NCBI GenBank assembly: GCA_963792485.1
Contig: CAWBWL010000012.1
Span: forward strand, 1-64,000
Direction: 5' to 3'
DNA from: JANOYJ01 sp963792485
Lineage (GTDB): Bacteria > Pseudomonadota > Alphaproteobacteria > Rhizobiales > Rhizobiaceae
DNA length: 64,000 nucleotides
Part shown: positions 54,998-63,068 of the stretch, piece after piece
How the letters are laid out: each line of letters starts with the position of its first letter
Position numbering within the stretch: position 1 is the first letter of the stretch
The notes under the pieces: generated by a model
Databases searched by the model: none
Told to the model about the DNA's origin: nothing
Seen by the model: only the letters and a program-made list of their open reading frames with translations
Program-made: the position numbers and the translations under genes

Positions 54998-55041
54998 GGG
55001 AAAGGGACCTTGAGCGGTCCTGCGCAGGCTGCAGTTGGAGG

Positions 55042-55257
55042 CTATTCCCAAAACCATTTCCCCGCCTCACGCTCTGCCTCATGGCGCGACACGCCAATGT
55101 CGCGAAGCTGATCGTCGGTGAGGCTGGAGAGATCGTCACGCTGCTTGGCGCGGTCGAGAAAGCGCATGAGCGATTTGGCGAGCCCCGGGGCTGAGACATG
55201 CGGAACCTTGCCGTTGAACGCGGCGGGAGCGGCTGATTGATGCAAATTCTGGCGCAT
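55042..55257 (-). CDS. DUF1127 small protein
   Basis: A 71-residue protein from ATG 55257. The Arg/Asp-rich C-terminal half LMRFLDRAKQRDDLSSLTDDQLRDIGVSRHEAEREAGKWFWE is the DUF1127 (YjiS-like) motif. In other alphaproteobacteria such proteins take part in RNA turnover or phosphate/carbon metabolism. It is divergent from a GcvA-like regulator, a pairing seen repeatedly. Confidence 0.88.
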   Translation of the reverse strand: MRQNLHQSAAPAAFNGKVPHVSAPGLAKSLMRFLDRAKQRDDLSSLTDDQLRDIGVSRHEAEREAGKWFWE

Positions 55258-55365
55258 TTTGCGTCTCCTGGCTTGTATCAGGCTCAAATTACGCCCCGCG
55301 CCGCCTTGCGCACAAACCATGCTTTCTCTACCGTCCATTAGAATAACTAATGAGGATCAAGGAAT

Positions 55366-56277
55366 TTGCCGCGCAATCTGCCTCCCTTGAATGCGCTGCG
55401 GGCTTTCGAAGCGGCCGCGCGCCATGGCAGTTTCACCCGCGCGGCGGACGAACTGTGCGTCACGCAAGGCGCGGTGAGCCAGCAGGTCAAGGCATTGGAA
55501 ACCGATCTGAAACTGCGTCTCTTCAACCGCGCTCCGGGCGGGCTGGAACTGACGGAGTCCGGCCGCGATTATCTCGGCGTAGTCCGGGATGCGCTCGACC
55601 GCATCGCCATTGGAACAGAGCGGCTGCGCCAGCGGCAGGGATCCGGTTCGCTGACCGTCAGCGTCTCGCCGGATTTCGCCGCCAAGTTCCTCGTGCACCG
55701 TCTGGGCCGCTTCTCGCAGGCGCATCCGGACATTTCGCTGCGGATTTCCGTTGACATGCATCATGTGGATTTCGCCCGCGAGGATGTGGACATGGCTGTG
55801 CGGCACGGCGACGGAAGCTGGCAGGGGCTGCAGGCCGTGCGGCTTTGCGCCGAGCATTTGTTCGCCGTCTGCAGCCCCGGCCTTGTCGCGGGAACAGACT
55901 GCCCGCTCGCACCGCAAGACTTGCTGACATTGCCGCTCCTGCATCCCGACAGGCGCGAGACATGGCAGGAGTGGTTTCAGGCAGCGGGCGTTGAGGGCGC
56001 GGATGTGTCGCGCGGCCCGGTGATGAACCGCGCCGCCATTCTGATCGACGCGGCGATCAACGGTCAAGGAGCGGCGCTCGCCTGCACCACGCTCGCGGCA
56101 GCCGACCTCCTCAGCGTACGCTTGATACGGCCAGTCGAATTCTCCATGCCGCTGTCGAATTCCTACTGGATCGTATGCCCGAAAGCCGCTGCAGGCATGC
56201 CCAAGATAAAAATCTTCAGGGAATGGCTGATGGCGGAGGCGGCGGAAGATTTGCGGCGGCTGGAAACGGCGGGATAG
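55366..56277 (+). CDS. LysR-family regulator, GcvA-like
   Basis: A 303-residue regulator starting at TTG 55366 (MPRNLPPLNALRAFEAAARHGSFTRAADEL), with AAGGA upstream. The helix-turn-helix (VTQGAVSQQVKALETDLKLRLFNR) and the effector domain (VSVSPDFAAKFLVHRLGRF) are of the GcvA subgroup. Divergent from the DUF1127 gene 109 bases away, so control of that gene is likely. Confidence 0.92.
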   Translation: MPRNLPPLNALRAFEAAARHGSFTRAADELCVTQGAVSQQVKALETDLKLRLFNRAPGGLELTESGRDYLGVVRDALDRIAIGTERLRQRQGSGSLTVSVSPDFAAKFLVHRLGRFSQAHPDISLRISVDMHHVDFAREDVDMAVRHGDGSWQGLQAVRLCAEHLFAVCSPGLVAGTDCPLAPQDLLTLPLLHPDRRETWQEWFQAAGVEGADVSRGPVMNRAAILIDAAINGQGAALACTTLAAADLLSVRLIRPVEFSMPLSNSYWIVCPKAAAGMPKIKIFREWLMAEAAEDLRRLETAG

Positions 56278-56283
56278 TCCGCG

Positions 56284-57228
56284 CTACTGCGCCGGAACGA
56301 TGGTCGCCGCCGGATAGCCATTGGGCTCAGCAGGGATCGCCTTCAAGTAAGCCGCCACAGCCGCCCGGTCTTCGCCGCTCACATGCGACCAGTTGCGCAC
56401 CACGGCGGCCATGGAGCCGCCGAGCGAGTCGAAGTCCGGCGTTATGCCATCGCCAAGCGATGAGGCGATTTCAGTTTCTTTCCAGGCTTCAATTCCGCCC
56501 GCGCCGCGTGTGATGTTTGGAATGACCCCCTCGCCTTCCGGATTGACTGCCCCTGCGAGCCATTGCGAGAGCTTGGCGCCGCCGAGCAGATTGCGCGGCG
56601 TGTGGCATTCGCCGCAATGGCCGGGTCCTTCGACCAGATATTGCCCGCGCTTCACGGCTTCGCTGGCGTCCGCAATTTCGACCGCCGGTCCTTGCCGGAA
56701 AAACAGGAACTTCCAGCCGCCAAGCGAGCGGCGGATGTTGAACGGAAACGGCAGTTCATGGTCAGGCTGCACGCCTTTCACTTCCGGCAGGGTCTTGAAA
56801 TAGGCCCACAAATCCGCGACATCCGAAAGCTCCATGCGGGCGTAGGAGCCGTAAGGGAACGCCGGATAGTAGTGCTCCCCCTCGGGCGAGACGCCGCGCT
56901 GCATGGCGTTGGCGAAATCGATAAATCCCCAGGCGCCGATGCCGTCATCCATATCCATGGAAATGTTGGGCGCATGAAAGTCTCCGAAGGGAGATTTCAG
57001 CACCAAGCCGCCGCCGAGCTTCAAAAGGTCGCCGCCCTGGGATTTCGGCGCCGCATGACACGCCGCGCATCCCGCCTGCCAGAATACAAGCTCACCCTTG
57101 ACCGGGTCGCCCTCGCCTGCCTGCGCCACCAATCGCGGGTCGAGCCGCTGCGGCTCGGTGACAAGCCAAAAAACAAGCCCGCCCAAGACGCCCAGAACAA
57201 GTGCGGCCAGAGCGAGCTTCTTGATCAT
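56284..57228 (-). CDS. Diheme c-type cytochrome
   Basis: A 314-residue electron carrier with an N-terminal membrane or signal helix (KLALAALVLGVLGGLVFWLV) and two heme sites, CAACH (near residue 55) and CGECH (near residue 200). DFHAPNISMDMDDGIGAW and GVIPNITRGAGGIEAW match the cytochrome subunit type of sugar/alcohol dehydrogenases. No dehydrogenase large subunit is nearby. Followed by a cytochrome c'-type gene. Confidence 0.88.
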   Translation of the reverse strand: MIKKLALAALVLGVLGGLVFWLVTEPQRLDPRLVAQAGEGDPVKGELVFWQAGCAACHAAPKSQGGDLLKLGGGLVLKSPFGDFHAPNISMDMDDGIGAWGFIDFANAMQRGVSPEGEHYYPAFPYGSYARMELSDVADLWAYFKTLPEVKGVQPDHELPFPFNIRRSLGGWKFLFFRQGPAVEIADASEAVKRGQYLVEGPGHCGECHTPRNLLGGAKLSQWLAGAVNPEGEGVIPNITRGAGGIEAWKETEIASSLGDGITPDFDSLGGSMAAVVRNWSHVSGEDRAAVAAYLKAIPAEPNGYPAATIVPAQ

Positions 57229-57254
57229 GTGTTCGTCTGATCAGCTGTGGCTGG

Positions 57255-57701
57255 TCAGCTCTTCTTCAAGCGGTAGGTTTCGTGGCAAGCGCCACATGCC
57301 TTTCCTATCTCGCCGAGCGTCGCGCCCAAAGCCGCAACATCGGCTGGATTGGCTGCGGCAGCTGCGGCAGCTGCGGTCTTATAGTCCTCCACGGTCTTGG
57401 CAAACCCAGCAGCGTCCTCCCAAATCTTCGGCAGGGACTCAGTGCCTTCTCCGCCGGAGCCTTCCGGGAACAAGGCGGCGGCGTCGAACTTGGCAGCGTG
57501 GTCGCCAAACTCTTTCAGCGTCGCGGCAACAGTGGCGGCGTCAAATGGCTTCTCGCCCTTGGCGATTGGCCCCAGCGTGCCGAACACGAGCTTGCCGTTC
57601 GTTTTCATATAGGCTTCGCGGTCTTCCTTTACGTCCGCAAATGCTGTGGCGATGGACAGGCCCACGGCGACCGCCAGTAGACCGGTTACAATCTTTTTCA
57701 T
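57255..57701 (-). CDS. Cytochrome c' family protein
   Basis: A 148-residue periplasmic four-helix heme protein from ATG 57701. The signal peptide is MKKIVTGLLAVAVGLSIATAFA. The single heme motif CGACHETYR is at the extreme C terminus, as in the c'/c556 family. REAYMKTNGKLVFGTLGPIAKGE is the typical first helix. It is directly upstream of the diheme cytochrome, so the pair may form an electron transfer module. Confidence 0.9.
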   Translation of the reverse strand: MKKIVTGLLAVAVGLSIATAFADVKEDREAYMKTNGKLVFGTLGPIAKGEKPFDAATVAATLKEFGDHAAKFDAAALFPEGSGGEGTESLPKIWEDAAGFAKTVEDYKTAAAAAAAANPADVAALGATLGEIGKACGACHETYRLKKS

Positions 57702-57821
57702 GCAAAGCTCCTCAAGTCGGTTTCCAGGATGCCGTCCCATATGCAGACTGCAACGCGCGGGTGAGGGTTTCACCTCACAGTTTCGTGAACAGCGTCTTCT
57801 CTCGCTTGACGCACCGTCAAC

Positions 57822-57854
57822 AAAAAAGCCCCAAACGCTTGCGTCCAGGGCTTT
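57822..57854 (-). terminator. Terminator after sodB
   Basis: Stem aaagccc / gggcttt (57825-57831 and 57848-57854) followed on the minus strand by a run of T residues. It lies 12 bases beyond the sodB stop. Confidence 0.65.
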
Positions 57855-57865
57855 GGTAGATTTTT

Positions 57866-58468
57866 TCAGGCCGTCGCTTCCTCATACATTTCGAGAACAT
57901 GATCCCAATTGATCAAGCTGTCCACGAACGCTTCGAGATATTTCGGGCGGGCGTTGCGGTAGTCGATATAATAGGAATGCTCCCACACATCGACACCGAG
58001 AATAGGCTTGGCCGCATGCACCAGCGGACTTTCGCCGTTCGGAGTCTTCGAGATTTCAAGCTTGCCATTCTTGACCGAAAGCCAGGCCCAGCCTGAGCCG
58101 AACTGCGTCGTGCCCGCCGCGATGAAGTCAGCCTTGAACTTGTCATAGCCGCCAAGATCGGACTCGACCGCTGCCGCGAGCTTGCCAGGAAGCCGGTTGC
58201 CGCCCCCGCCCTTTTTCATCCATTTCCAGAAATGAATGTGGTTGTAGTGTTGACCGGCATTGTTGAACAGCGGAGCGTTCTTGCCAAACGACTGCTTGAC
58301 GATTTCCTCAAGCGACAGGCCATCCATCCCGGCTTCCGCCGCCAGCTTGTTGCCATTGTCAACATAGGCCTTGTGATGCTTGTCATGATGATATTCCAGC
58401 GTCTCGCGCGACATGAAGGGCGCGAGCGCATCGTAATCATAAGGAAGATCGGGAAGGGAAAACGCCAT
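57866..58468 (-). CDS. sodB: Iron/manganese superoxide dismutase
   Basis: Cytoplasmic superoxide dismutase of 200 residues from ATG 58468 (MAFSLPDLPYDYDALAPFMS). Metal ligands are visible: His in LEYHHDKHHKAY, His in GQHYNHIHFWKWM, then Asp and His in GVDVWEHSYYIDYRN. The glutamine-free middle (GTTQFGSGWAWLS, with Gln in TTQFGSG) points to the iron or cambialistic type. It has its own terminator. Confidence 0.95.
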   Translation of the reverse strand: MAFSLPDLPYDYDALAPFMSRETLEYHHDKHHKAYVDNGNKLAAEAGMDGLSLEEIVKQSFGKNAPLFNNAGQHYNHIHFWKWMKKGGGGNRLPGKLAAAVESDLGGYDKFKADFIAAGTTQFGSGWAWLSVKNGKLEISKTPNGESPLVHAAKPILGVDVWEHSYYIDYRNARPKYLEAFVDSLINWDHVLEMYEEATA

Positions 58469-58575
58469 GACTGTCTCCTTGGACAAATGAAGGAAGTGCT
58501 CTTGTTCCGAGCTTGTCTGAGTTACATAGTGGCAGTTCGACGCGGCGGCAATGCGGCAAACTCCGGGACTGGTGT

Positions 58576-59224
58576 ATGAAGCCCTTTTATGTTTTCGACG
58601 CTTACGGCACGTTGTTTGATGTGGCCTCGCCCGTTCGCCGTCACGCCGAAGCGATCGGTCCGGCAGCGGAGCGGCTGGCGGAGCTCTGGCGTCTGAAGCA
58701 ACTCGAATACACCTGGGTTCGTTCCATGTCCGACACCTATCAGGATTTCGAGGTGCTCACCGAGGCTGCGCTCGACTATTCGATGGCAAGCCTCGGCCTC
58801 AGCGATGCGGCCCTGCGCGGCAAGCTTCTTGAGGCCTATCAGGCGCCTGACTGCTATGAAGAAGTTCCGGCCGCGCTCGCTGCCCTCAATGCCTCCGGCG
58901 CAAAAATCGCCATCCTGTCCAATGGCACGCCCGCCATGCTGGACGCTGCAGTGACGGCCGCTGAAATCGGCCACCACATGCACGCGATCCTCTCTGTCGA
59001 ACTCGGTGCGCGTGTTCAAGACCAATCCGGAAGCCTACCGCCTCGTCACACGCTATTTCGACTGCGCGCCAAGCGAGGTCTCGTTCCAGTCCTCCAATCG
59101 CTGGGACATCGCCGGCGCCGCCGCCTTCGGCTTTCACACCGTCTGGATCAACCGCCGCCGCGGCCCGCCGGAATATCAGGGCCTCGGACCAGACCGGGAG
59201 ATCAGCGATTTGTCGAGGCTTTGA
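58576..59224 (+). CDS. Haloacid dehalogenase, type II, one-base frameshift
   Basis: About 216 residues after repair. ATG 58576 starts MKPFYVFDAYGTLFDVASP with the nucleophilic Asp. LSNGTPAM is motif II. One extra G near 59004 (ctcggtgcg) shifts the frame; beyond it the sequence continues as VFKTNPEAYRLVTRYF with the Lys, then SSNRWDIAGAAAFGFHTVWINR, the type II 2-haloacid dehalogenase signature. It hydrolyses short 2-haloacids or similar. It lies between sodB (divergent) and an L,D-transpeptidase. Confidence 0.88.
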
Positions 59225-59234
59225 GTTTTTGATC

Positions 59235-60011
59235 ATGACAGCTGAAAGCGACAAGACGCACAAACCAATGAACCGGGTGGAGGGTTTGGGCCGGCGAGCT
59301 TTTCTAACGGTCCTCGCCGGCTGCGCCGCGCTTGCCAGCTGCACGACAACGGAAGTGATTGACGAGGCGGCGCTCAAGACTTTTCCGGAACAGCCTCCCG
59401 CCCCGCCTCAGCCGCCAAGGCTGCTTCCGATCAACACCGACCCGTCGTTGATCTATGCAGGCCTGGAAGACGGCGAATTTTTCATTCCGCCCGTCCCCTA
59501 TACAAAGATCAATCCGAAATACCATCGCCAGGTCGTGGACGATCCGACCGGCGAGCCTCCCGGCACCATCGTCGTTGAAACCGCAAACCGGTTTCTCTAT
59601 TTCACCCTGCCCTTCGGCAAGGCGCTGCGCTATGGCGTATCCATCGGGCGCGAGGGTTTTGCATGGGCTGGCAATGCGCAGGTGGAATGGAAAGGCCGCT
59701 GGCCGACATGGACGCCGCCCAAGGAAATGATCGAGCGCGACCCGAAGCTTGAGAAGTATTCCGCCGAAAACGGCGGCATGAAGCCCGGCCTCGACAATCC
59801 GCTCGGCGCGCGGGCGCTCTACATTTTCCAGGACGGCGTCGACACCCTCTACCGCATCCACGGCTCGCCCGAATGGAAAAGCATCGGTAAAAAGGCTTCG
59901 TCGGGATGCGTGCGGCTGCTCAATCAGGACATTATCGACCTGTGGGAGCGCGTACCGAAAAAATCGCCGATTGTGGTGTTCGGGGAAGATGCGCCGCTGG
60001 CGTTTTCATGA
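59235..60011 (+). CDS. Lipoprotein L,D-transpeptidase
   Basis: About 258 residues from ATG 59235. A twin-Arg-like LGRRAFLTVLAGCAALASC leader ends in a lipobox Cys, so it is probably outer- or inner-membrane anchored. The YkuD domain has FLYFTLPFGKALRYGVSIGRE, YRIHGSPEWKSIGKKASSGCVRLLNQD (His209, Cys225). It is the third family member in the window and is more divergent than the two at the left end. Confidence 0.9.
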   Translation: MTAESDKTHKPMNRVEGLGRRAFLTVLAGCAALASCTTTEVIDEAALKTFPEQPPAPPQPPRLLPINTDPSLIYAGLEDGEFFIPPVPYTKINPKYHRQVVDDPTGEPPGTIVVETANRFLYFTLPFGKALRYGVSIGREGFAWAGNAQVEWKGRWPTWTPPKEMIERDPKLEKYSAENGGMKPGLDNPLGARALYIFQDGVDTLYRIHGSPEWKSIGKKASSGCVRLLNQDIIDLWERVPKKSPIVVFGEDAPLAFS

Positions 60012-60048
60012 GGACCGCCTGCGCCATTTTCCAAACTTAACGCACTAG

Positions 60049-60244
60049 CGCCCTATCGCCGCAAACTCCCCAATATCCCCCGCACCAACGCCCGGCCAAG
60101 CGACGACGCAACCGACCGCACCACGGACTTCATCGCCGCCTCCGCCACCGTCTGGCGTCCCGATGAACGAGGAGCGCTCGTGCGCTCTGCGGGCGCGGGC
60201 TTCTTTGCGCCGAAATCCGGCAGCTTCCAGCCGCCGCCATTGGC
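60049..60244 (-). pseudogene. Displaced 3' end of HerA-like ATPase gene
   Basis: A 196-base copy of the end of the HerA-like ATPase gene (intact copy at 62873-63068), aligned without gaps with about 11 mismatches. The frame still reads the same C-terminal peptide (LPDFGAKKPAPAERTSAPRS, MKSVVRSVASSLGRALV) to the same stop codon at 60053. There is no promoter or start of its own. It marks the far boundary of the epoxide hydrolase/GFA/YafY insert. Confidence 0.9.
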
Positions 60245-60272
60245 TTGGCTTTCTGGCAGACACATCTTGCTC

Positions 60273-61517
60273 CTACTTGGCGATCAGCCCAACAAAAAAC
60301 TTGCGGATGTCCTCCGCCAGCAGATCGGGCGCTTCGGAAGCGGCGAAGTGCCCGCCCCTCGGCATTTCCGTCCAGTGCACGATATTGTTGGCACGCTCCG
60401 CGAAGCTGCGGACAGAGCGGAAATCGTTCGGGAACACCGCCACACCGGTCCGCGTCGAATTCTTCTCTTCGCGGTATCCGGCCCCGGTCTGCGTGTCCTC
60501 GAAGTAAACATTCGCCGCTGAACCGCTGGTCCCGGTGAACCAGAAGATCGAGTTGATGGTCAGATAGAGTTCCCGGTCCACGTGATCTGCGCCTTGGCCC
60601 TCAAACCCGAACCACAGCTCCGCGTTCCAAGCCAGTTGTCCAACAGGCGAGTCCACCAAGGCAAAGGCAAGCGTGCCCGGCCGTTTTGACTGAATGGCCT
60701 GGTAGCCGCCGTATTTCTCGAACGAAGCCAGATTTGCCATGCCTTCCATCTCGAAAGGCGACAGCTTCTCCATCTCGCCCGGCGCACCTGCGGGGAACGC
60801 GAATATCTGGAGCAGATGTGTGCCGACCAGACCCTTCGGCGCCAGAATTCCAAGCTCACGGCTGACAAGCGCACCCGCATCGCCGCCATGCGCGCCGTAA
60901 CGCTCATAGCCAAGCCCGGTCATCAAAGTGTCCCACGCCTTTGCCGTTCTGGCGCTGTCCCAGCCTGGGGCGGACAGCGGGCTTGAGAAACCGAACCCCG
61001 GAAGCGACGGAATGACCAGATCGAAGGCGATTGACTCATCGAGCCCGTGCGACTTCGGATCAGTCAGCGGTCCGATGAGATCAAGGAACTCGACAAAGCT
61101 GCCCGGCCAGCCATGGCTCAAAATGAGCGGAAAGGCTTTGGGGACTTTTGACTTGATGTGCATGAAGTGGATCGGTTGAGCATCGATTTCCGTCATGAAA
61201 TGCGGGTAGCGGTTAAGTTCAACCTCGCGCTCGCGCCAGTCAAACTTGTTCTGCCATTGATCAGCGAGTTCCTTGATCAAGCTTGCCGGCTGCCCGCGCG
61301 ACCAGTCATTGGTAATGGCATGCGGCCAGCGCGTTTGTCCAAGCCGAGCTTTCAGGTCAGCGATGGCTGCGTCGCTGATGTCGATCTTGAAGGGCTTCAC
61401 ATTCAGCATCTGGTTCTCCTTTGAGGTTTGTGTATGGGCGGAGTTGATTGCGCCGGAGGCGATGAGCGCCAGCGCGCCGCCATTGAAGGCGCGGCGGGTG
61501 AATGTCATTTCGGGCAT
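60273..61517 (-). CDS. Epoxide hydrolase (EHN family) with export signal
   Basis: A 414-residue alpha/beta hydrolase with the epoxide hydrolase N-terminal domain (FKIDISDAAIADLKARLGQTRWP). The oxyanion HGWPGS, the nucleophile Asp in GAHGGDAGALVSRELG, and the C-terminal His in PRGGHFAASEAPDLLAEDI form the microsomal-type active site. The N terminus MPEMTFTRRAFNGGALALIASGAI is a twin-arginine (Tat) type leader, unusual for this normally cytoplasmic family. It is the first gene inside the duplicated-end insert. Confidence 0.92.
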   Translation of the reverse strand: MPEMTFTRRAFNGGALALIASGAINSAHTQTSKENQMLNVKPFKIDISDAAIADLKARLGQTRWPHAITNDWSRGQPASLIKELADQWQNKFDWREREVELNRYPHFMTEIDAQPIHFMHIKSKVPKAFPLILSHGWPGSFVEFLDLIGPLTDPKSHGLDESIAFDLVIPSLPGFGFSSPLSAPGWDSARTAKAWDTLMTGLGYERYGAHGGDAGALVSRELGILAPKGLVGTHLLQIFAFPAGAPGEMEKLSPFEMEGMANLASFEKYGGYQAIQSKRPGTLAFALVDSPVGQLAWNAELWFGFEGQGADHVDRELYLTINSIFWFTGTSGSAANVYFEDTQTGAGYREEKNSTRTGVAVFPNDFRSVRSFAERANNIVHWTEMPRGGHFAASEAPDLLAEDIRKFFVGLIAK

Positions 61518-61555
61518 GTCGGCTGGTCCTTGCCTCGCGGGAGCGCCGCTTGCGT

Positions 61556-61984
61556 CTAAAGATGGCGGGTTTCTGCTGGAGTTTGCATGTGATGGTCAGT
61601 GATCCCATCCTCGAAGATCACCGGCGCCGCGATGATCTCTTCAGGCGTGACATCGTCCAGGCAGTTCACATTGACAGCGTGAAACCATCCATTGAATGGC
61701 TGCATGTCGAGGTAGCCCTTTGAAAATCCGCGCACGCCGCAGCTCTTGCAGAAATAGTGATGAATATGCCCTTCGGGCCAGCTTGATTCCTGCGACCGGT
61801 AGTCACCGAGATTGTCGGCCCCCTGCGTGACCACAAGCCCGTCTGCGTAAGAAAAAGTCTTCCAGTATTTTGTCTTGACGCAGAACGTGCAGTTGCACTT
61901 GCGGATGCCTTCGTAAAGATCAATCCGCGCCGTGAAACGCACGGCTCCACAATGGCAACTACCTGTATATTTCTTCTGTGCCAT
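61556..61984 (-). CDS. GFA (CENP-V-like) zinc protein
   Basis: About 142 residues from ATG 61984 (MAQKKYTGSCHCGAVRFTAR). Zinc-binding CHCG, CNCTFC and CKSCG motifs are those of the glutathione-dependent formaldehyde-activating (GFA) family. Often linked to glutathione adducts or detoxification. Just upstream of the epoxide hydrolase on the same strand, so both may handle reactive electrophiles. Confidence 0.9.
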   Translation of the reverse strand: MAQKKYTGSCHCGAVRFTARIDLYEGIRKCNCTFCVKTKYWKTFSYADGLVVTQGADNLGDYRSQESSWPEGHIHHYFCKSCGVRGFSKGYLDMQPFNGWFHAVNVNCLDDVTPEEIIAAPVIFEDGITDHHMQTPAETRHL

Positions 61985-62162
61985 TCCAAATCTCCTCAAT
62001 GACGCTGGCGGCAATTATTCTAGACAACGCTCGCGGCACGGATTGGTTGCCGCTCAAGATATCGCGTGCCGGACCCTTTCGGGACTGCTTGACCATAGAG
62101 TTCGAATGCTGCCAAATCCTGTCAGTATTCGACTGATAAGGTCAGATTCAAAGAGGCAGAAA

Positions 62163-62858
62163 ATGGCAAAATCCGACCGCGTCATGCGGCTCCTCACTCT
62201 GATGCGCCAGCTGCCGCAGCCGGTTACCGCCGGGAGGCTGGCGCAGGAAGCAGAGGTCAGCCAGCGTACGGTTTACCGCGATATTGAAACGCTGCGCGCA
62301 AGCGGCTTCATGATCGATGGCGCGCCGCGTTATGGTTACACGCTCACCGAAGACCCCGCGCTGCCGCCGCTCATGTTCAACCGGCTTGAAGTCGAGGCGC
62401 TCATGCTGGCGCTTGGTGCAGCTGAGTCCTTTTTGCCAATGGATTCCGCTCTTGCAAATGCCCTCCAAGAGGCCCGCACAAAGATCGTAGCGTCAATGCC
62501 CGATCGTGTTCAAAGGCAGGCCCAGCATGCCGTGGGGCGTGCCTACCGCTATCCGCCCAAACGGCAGGCGCCACATTCTCTTGTGTTGTTGCGAGAGGCA
62601 GCATGGGACGAGGTTGCAGTCGATATCGCGTATGAGGATCGAGCCGGAAGCAATAGTTCTCGCCGCATCCTGCCCCTTGCCATCGTTGCAACAGATGCGG
62701 GCTTCAGCTGCCTCGCCTGGTGCTGCCTCAGGCAAGACTTCCGCACCTTCCGGCTGGACGCCATCACCCAAACGCAACGGACCAAAGAGAGCTTTCGCCC
62801 CCGGCGCGCCGCCTTACTGCGCGAACACTTGGCACACTTGGCAGCGCGGCACGATTGA
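62163..62858 (+). CDS. YafY-type HTH/WYL transcriptional regulator
   Basis: A 231-residue regulator from ATG 62163 (MAKSDRVMRLLTLMRQLPQP). DeoR-like helix-turn-helix (TAGRLAQEAEVSQRTVYRDIETLRASG) followed by YGYTLTEDPALPPLMFNRLEVEALMLAL and a WYL-type C terminus. Divergent from the GFA/epoxide hydrolase pair, with about 180 bases between, so it probably controls that pair. It ends 15 bases before the duplicated end of the HerA-like gene. Confidence 0.88.
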   Translation: MAKSDRVMRLLTLMRQLPQPVTAGRLAQEAEVSQRTVYRDIETLRASGFMIDGAPRYGYTLTEDPALPPLMFNRLEVEALMLALGAAESFLPMDSALANALQEARTKIVASMPDRVQRQAQHAVGRAYRYPPKRQAPHSLVLLREAAWDEVAVDIAYEDRAGSNSSRRILPLAIVATDAGFSCLAWCCLRQDFRTFRLDAITQTQRTKESFRPRRAALLREHLAHLAARHD

Positions 62859-62872
62859 ACTTGAAGAACAGC

Positions 62873-63068
62873 CGCCCTACCGCCGCAAACTCCCCAATAT
62901 CCCCCTTACCAGCGCCCGGCCGAGCGACGAGGCAACCGACCTTGCCACGGACTTCATCGCCGCCTCCGCCACCGTCTGGCGTCCCGATGAACGAGGAGCG
63001 CTTGTGCGCTCTGCGGGCGCGGGCTTCTTTGCGCCGAAATCCGGCAGCGTCCAGCCGCCGCCATTGGC
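62873..63068 (-). repeat. HerA-like gene 3'-end repeat, intact copy
   Basis: The 196-base stretch matching 60049-60244 (about 94% by hand count). It lies in the last codons of the intact gene. Identity is highest in the middle (a run of over 60 identical bases), and differences cluster near the stop codon side. Confidence 0.9.

Noticed and set aside
6471..59010. Programmed translational frameshifting as the cause of the many frame breaks
   Set aside because: Sites share no slippery heptamer or common motif, occur in genes not known to frameshift, and are nearly all simple extra bases; error is simpler.
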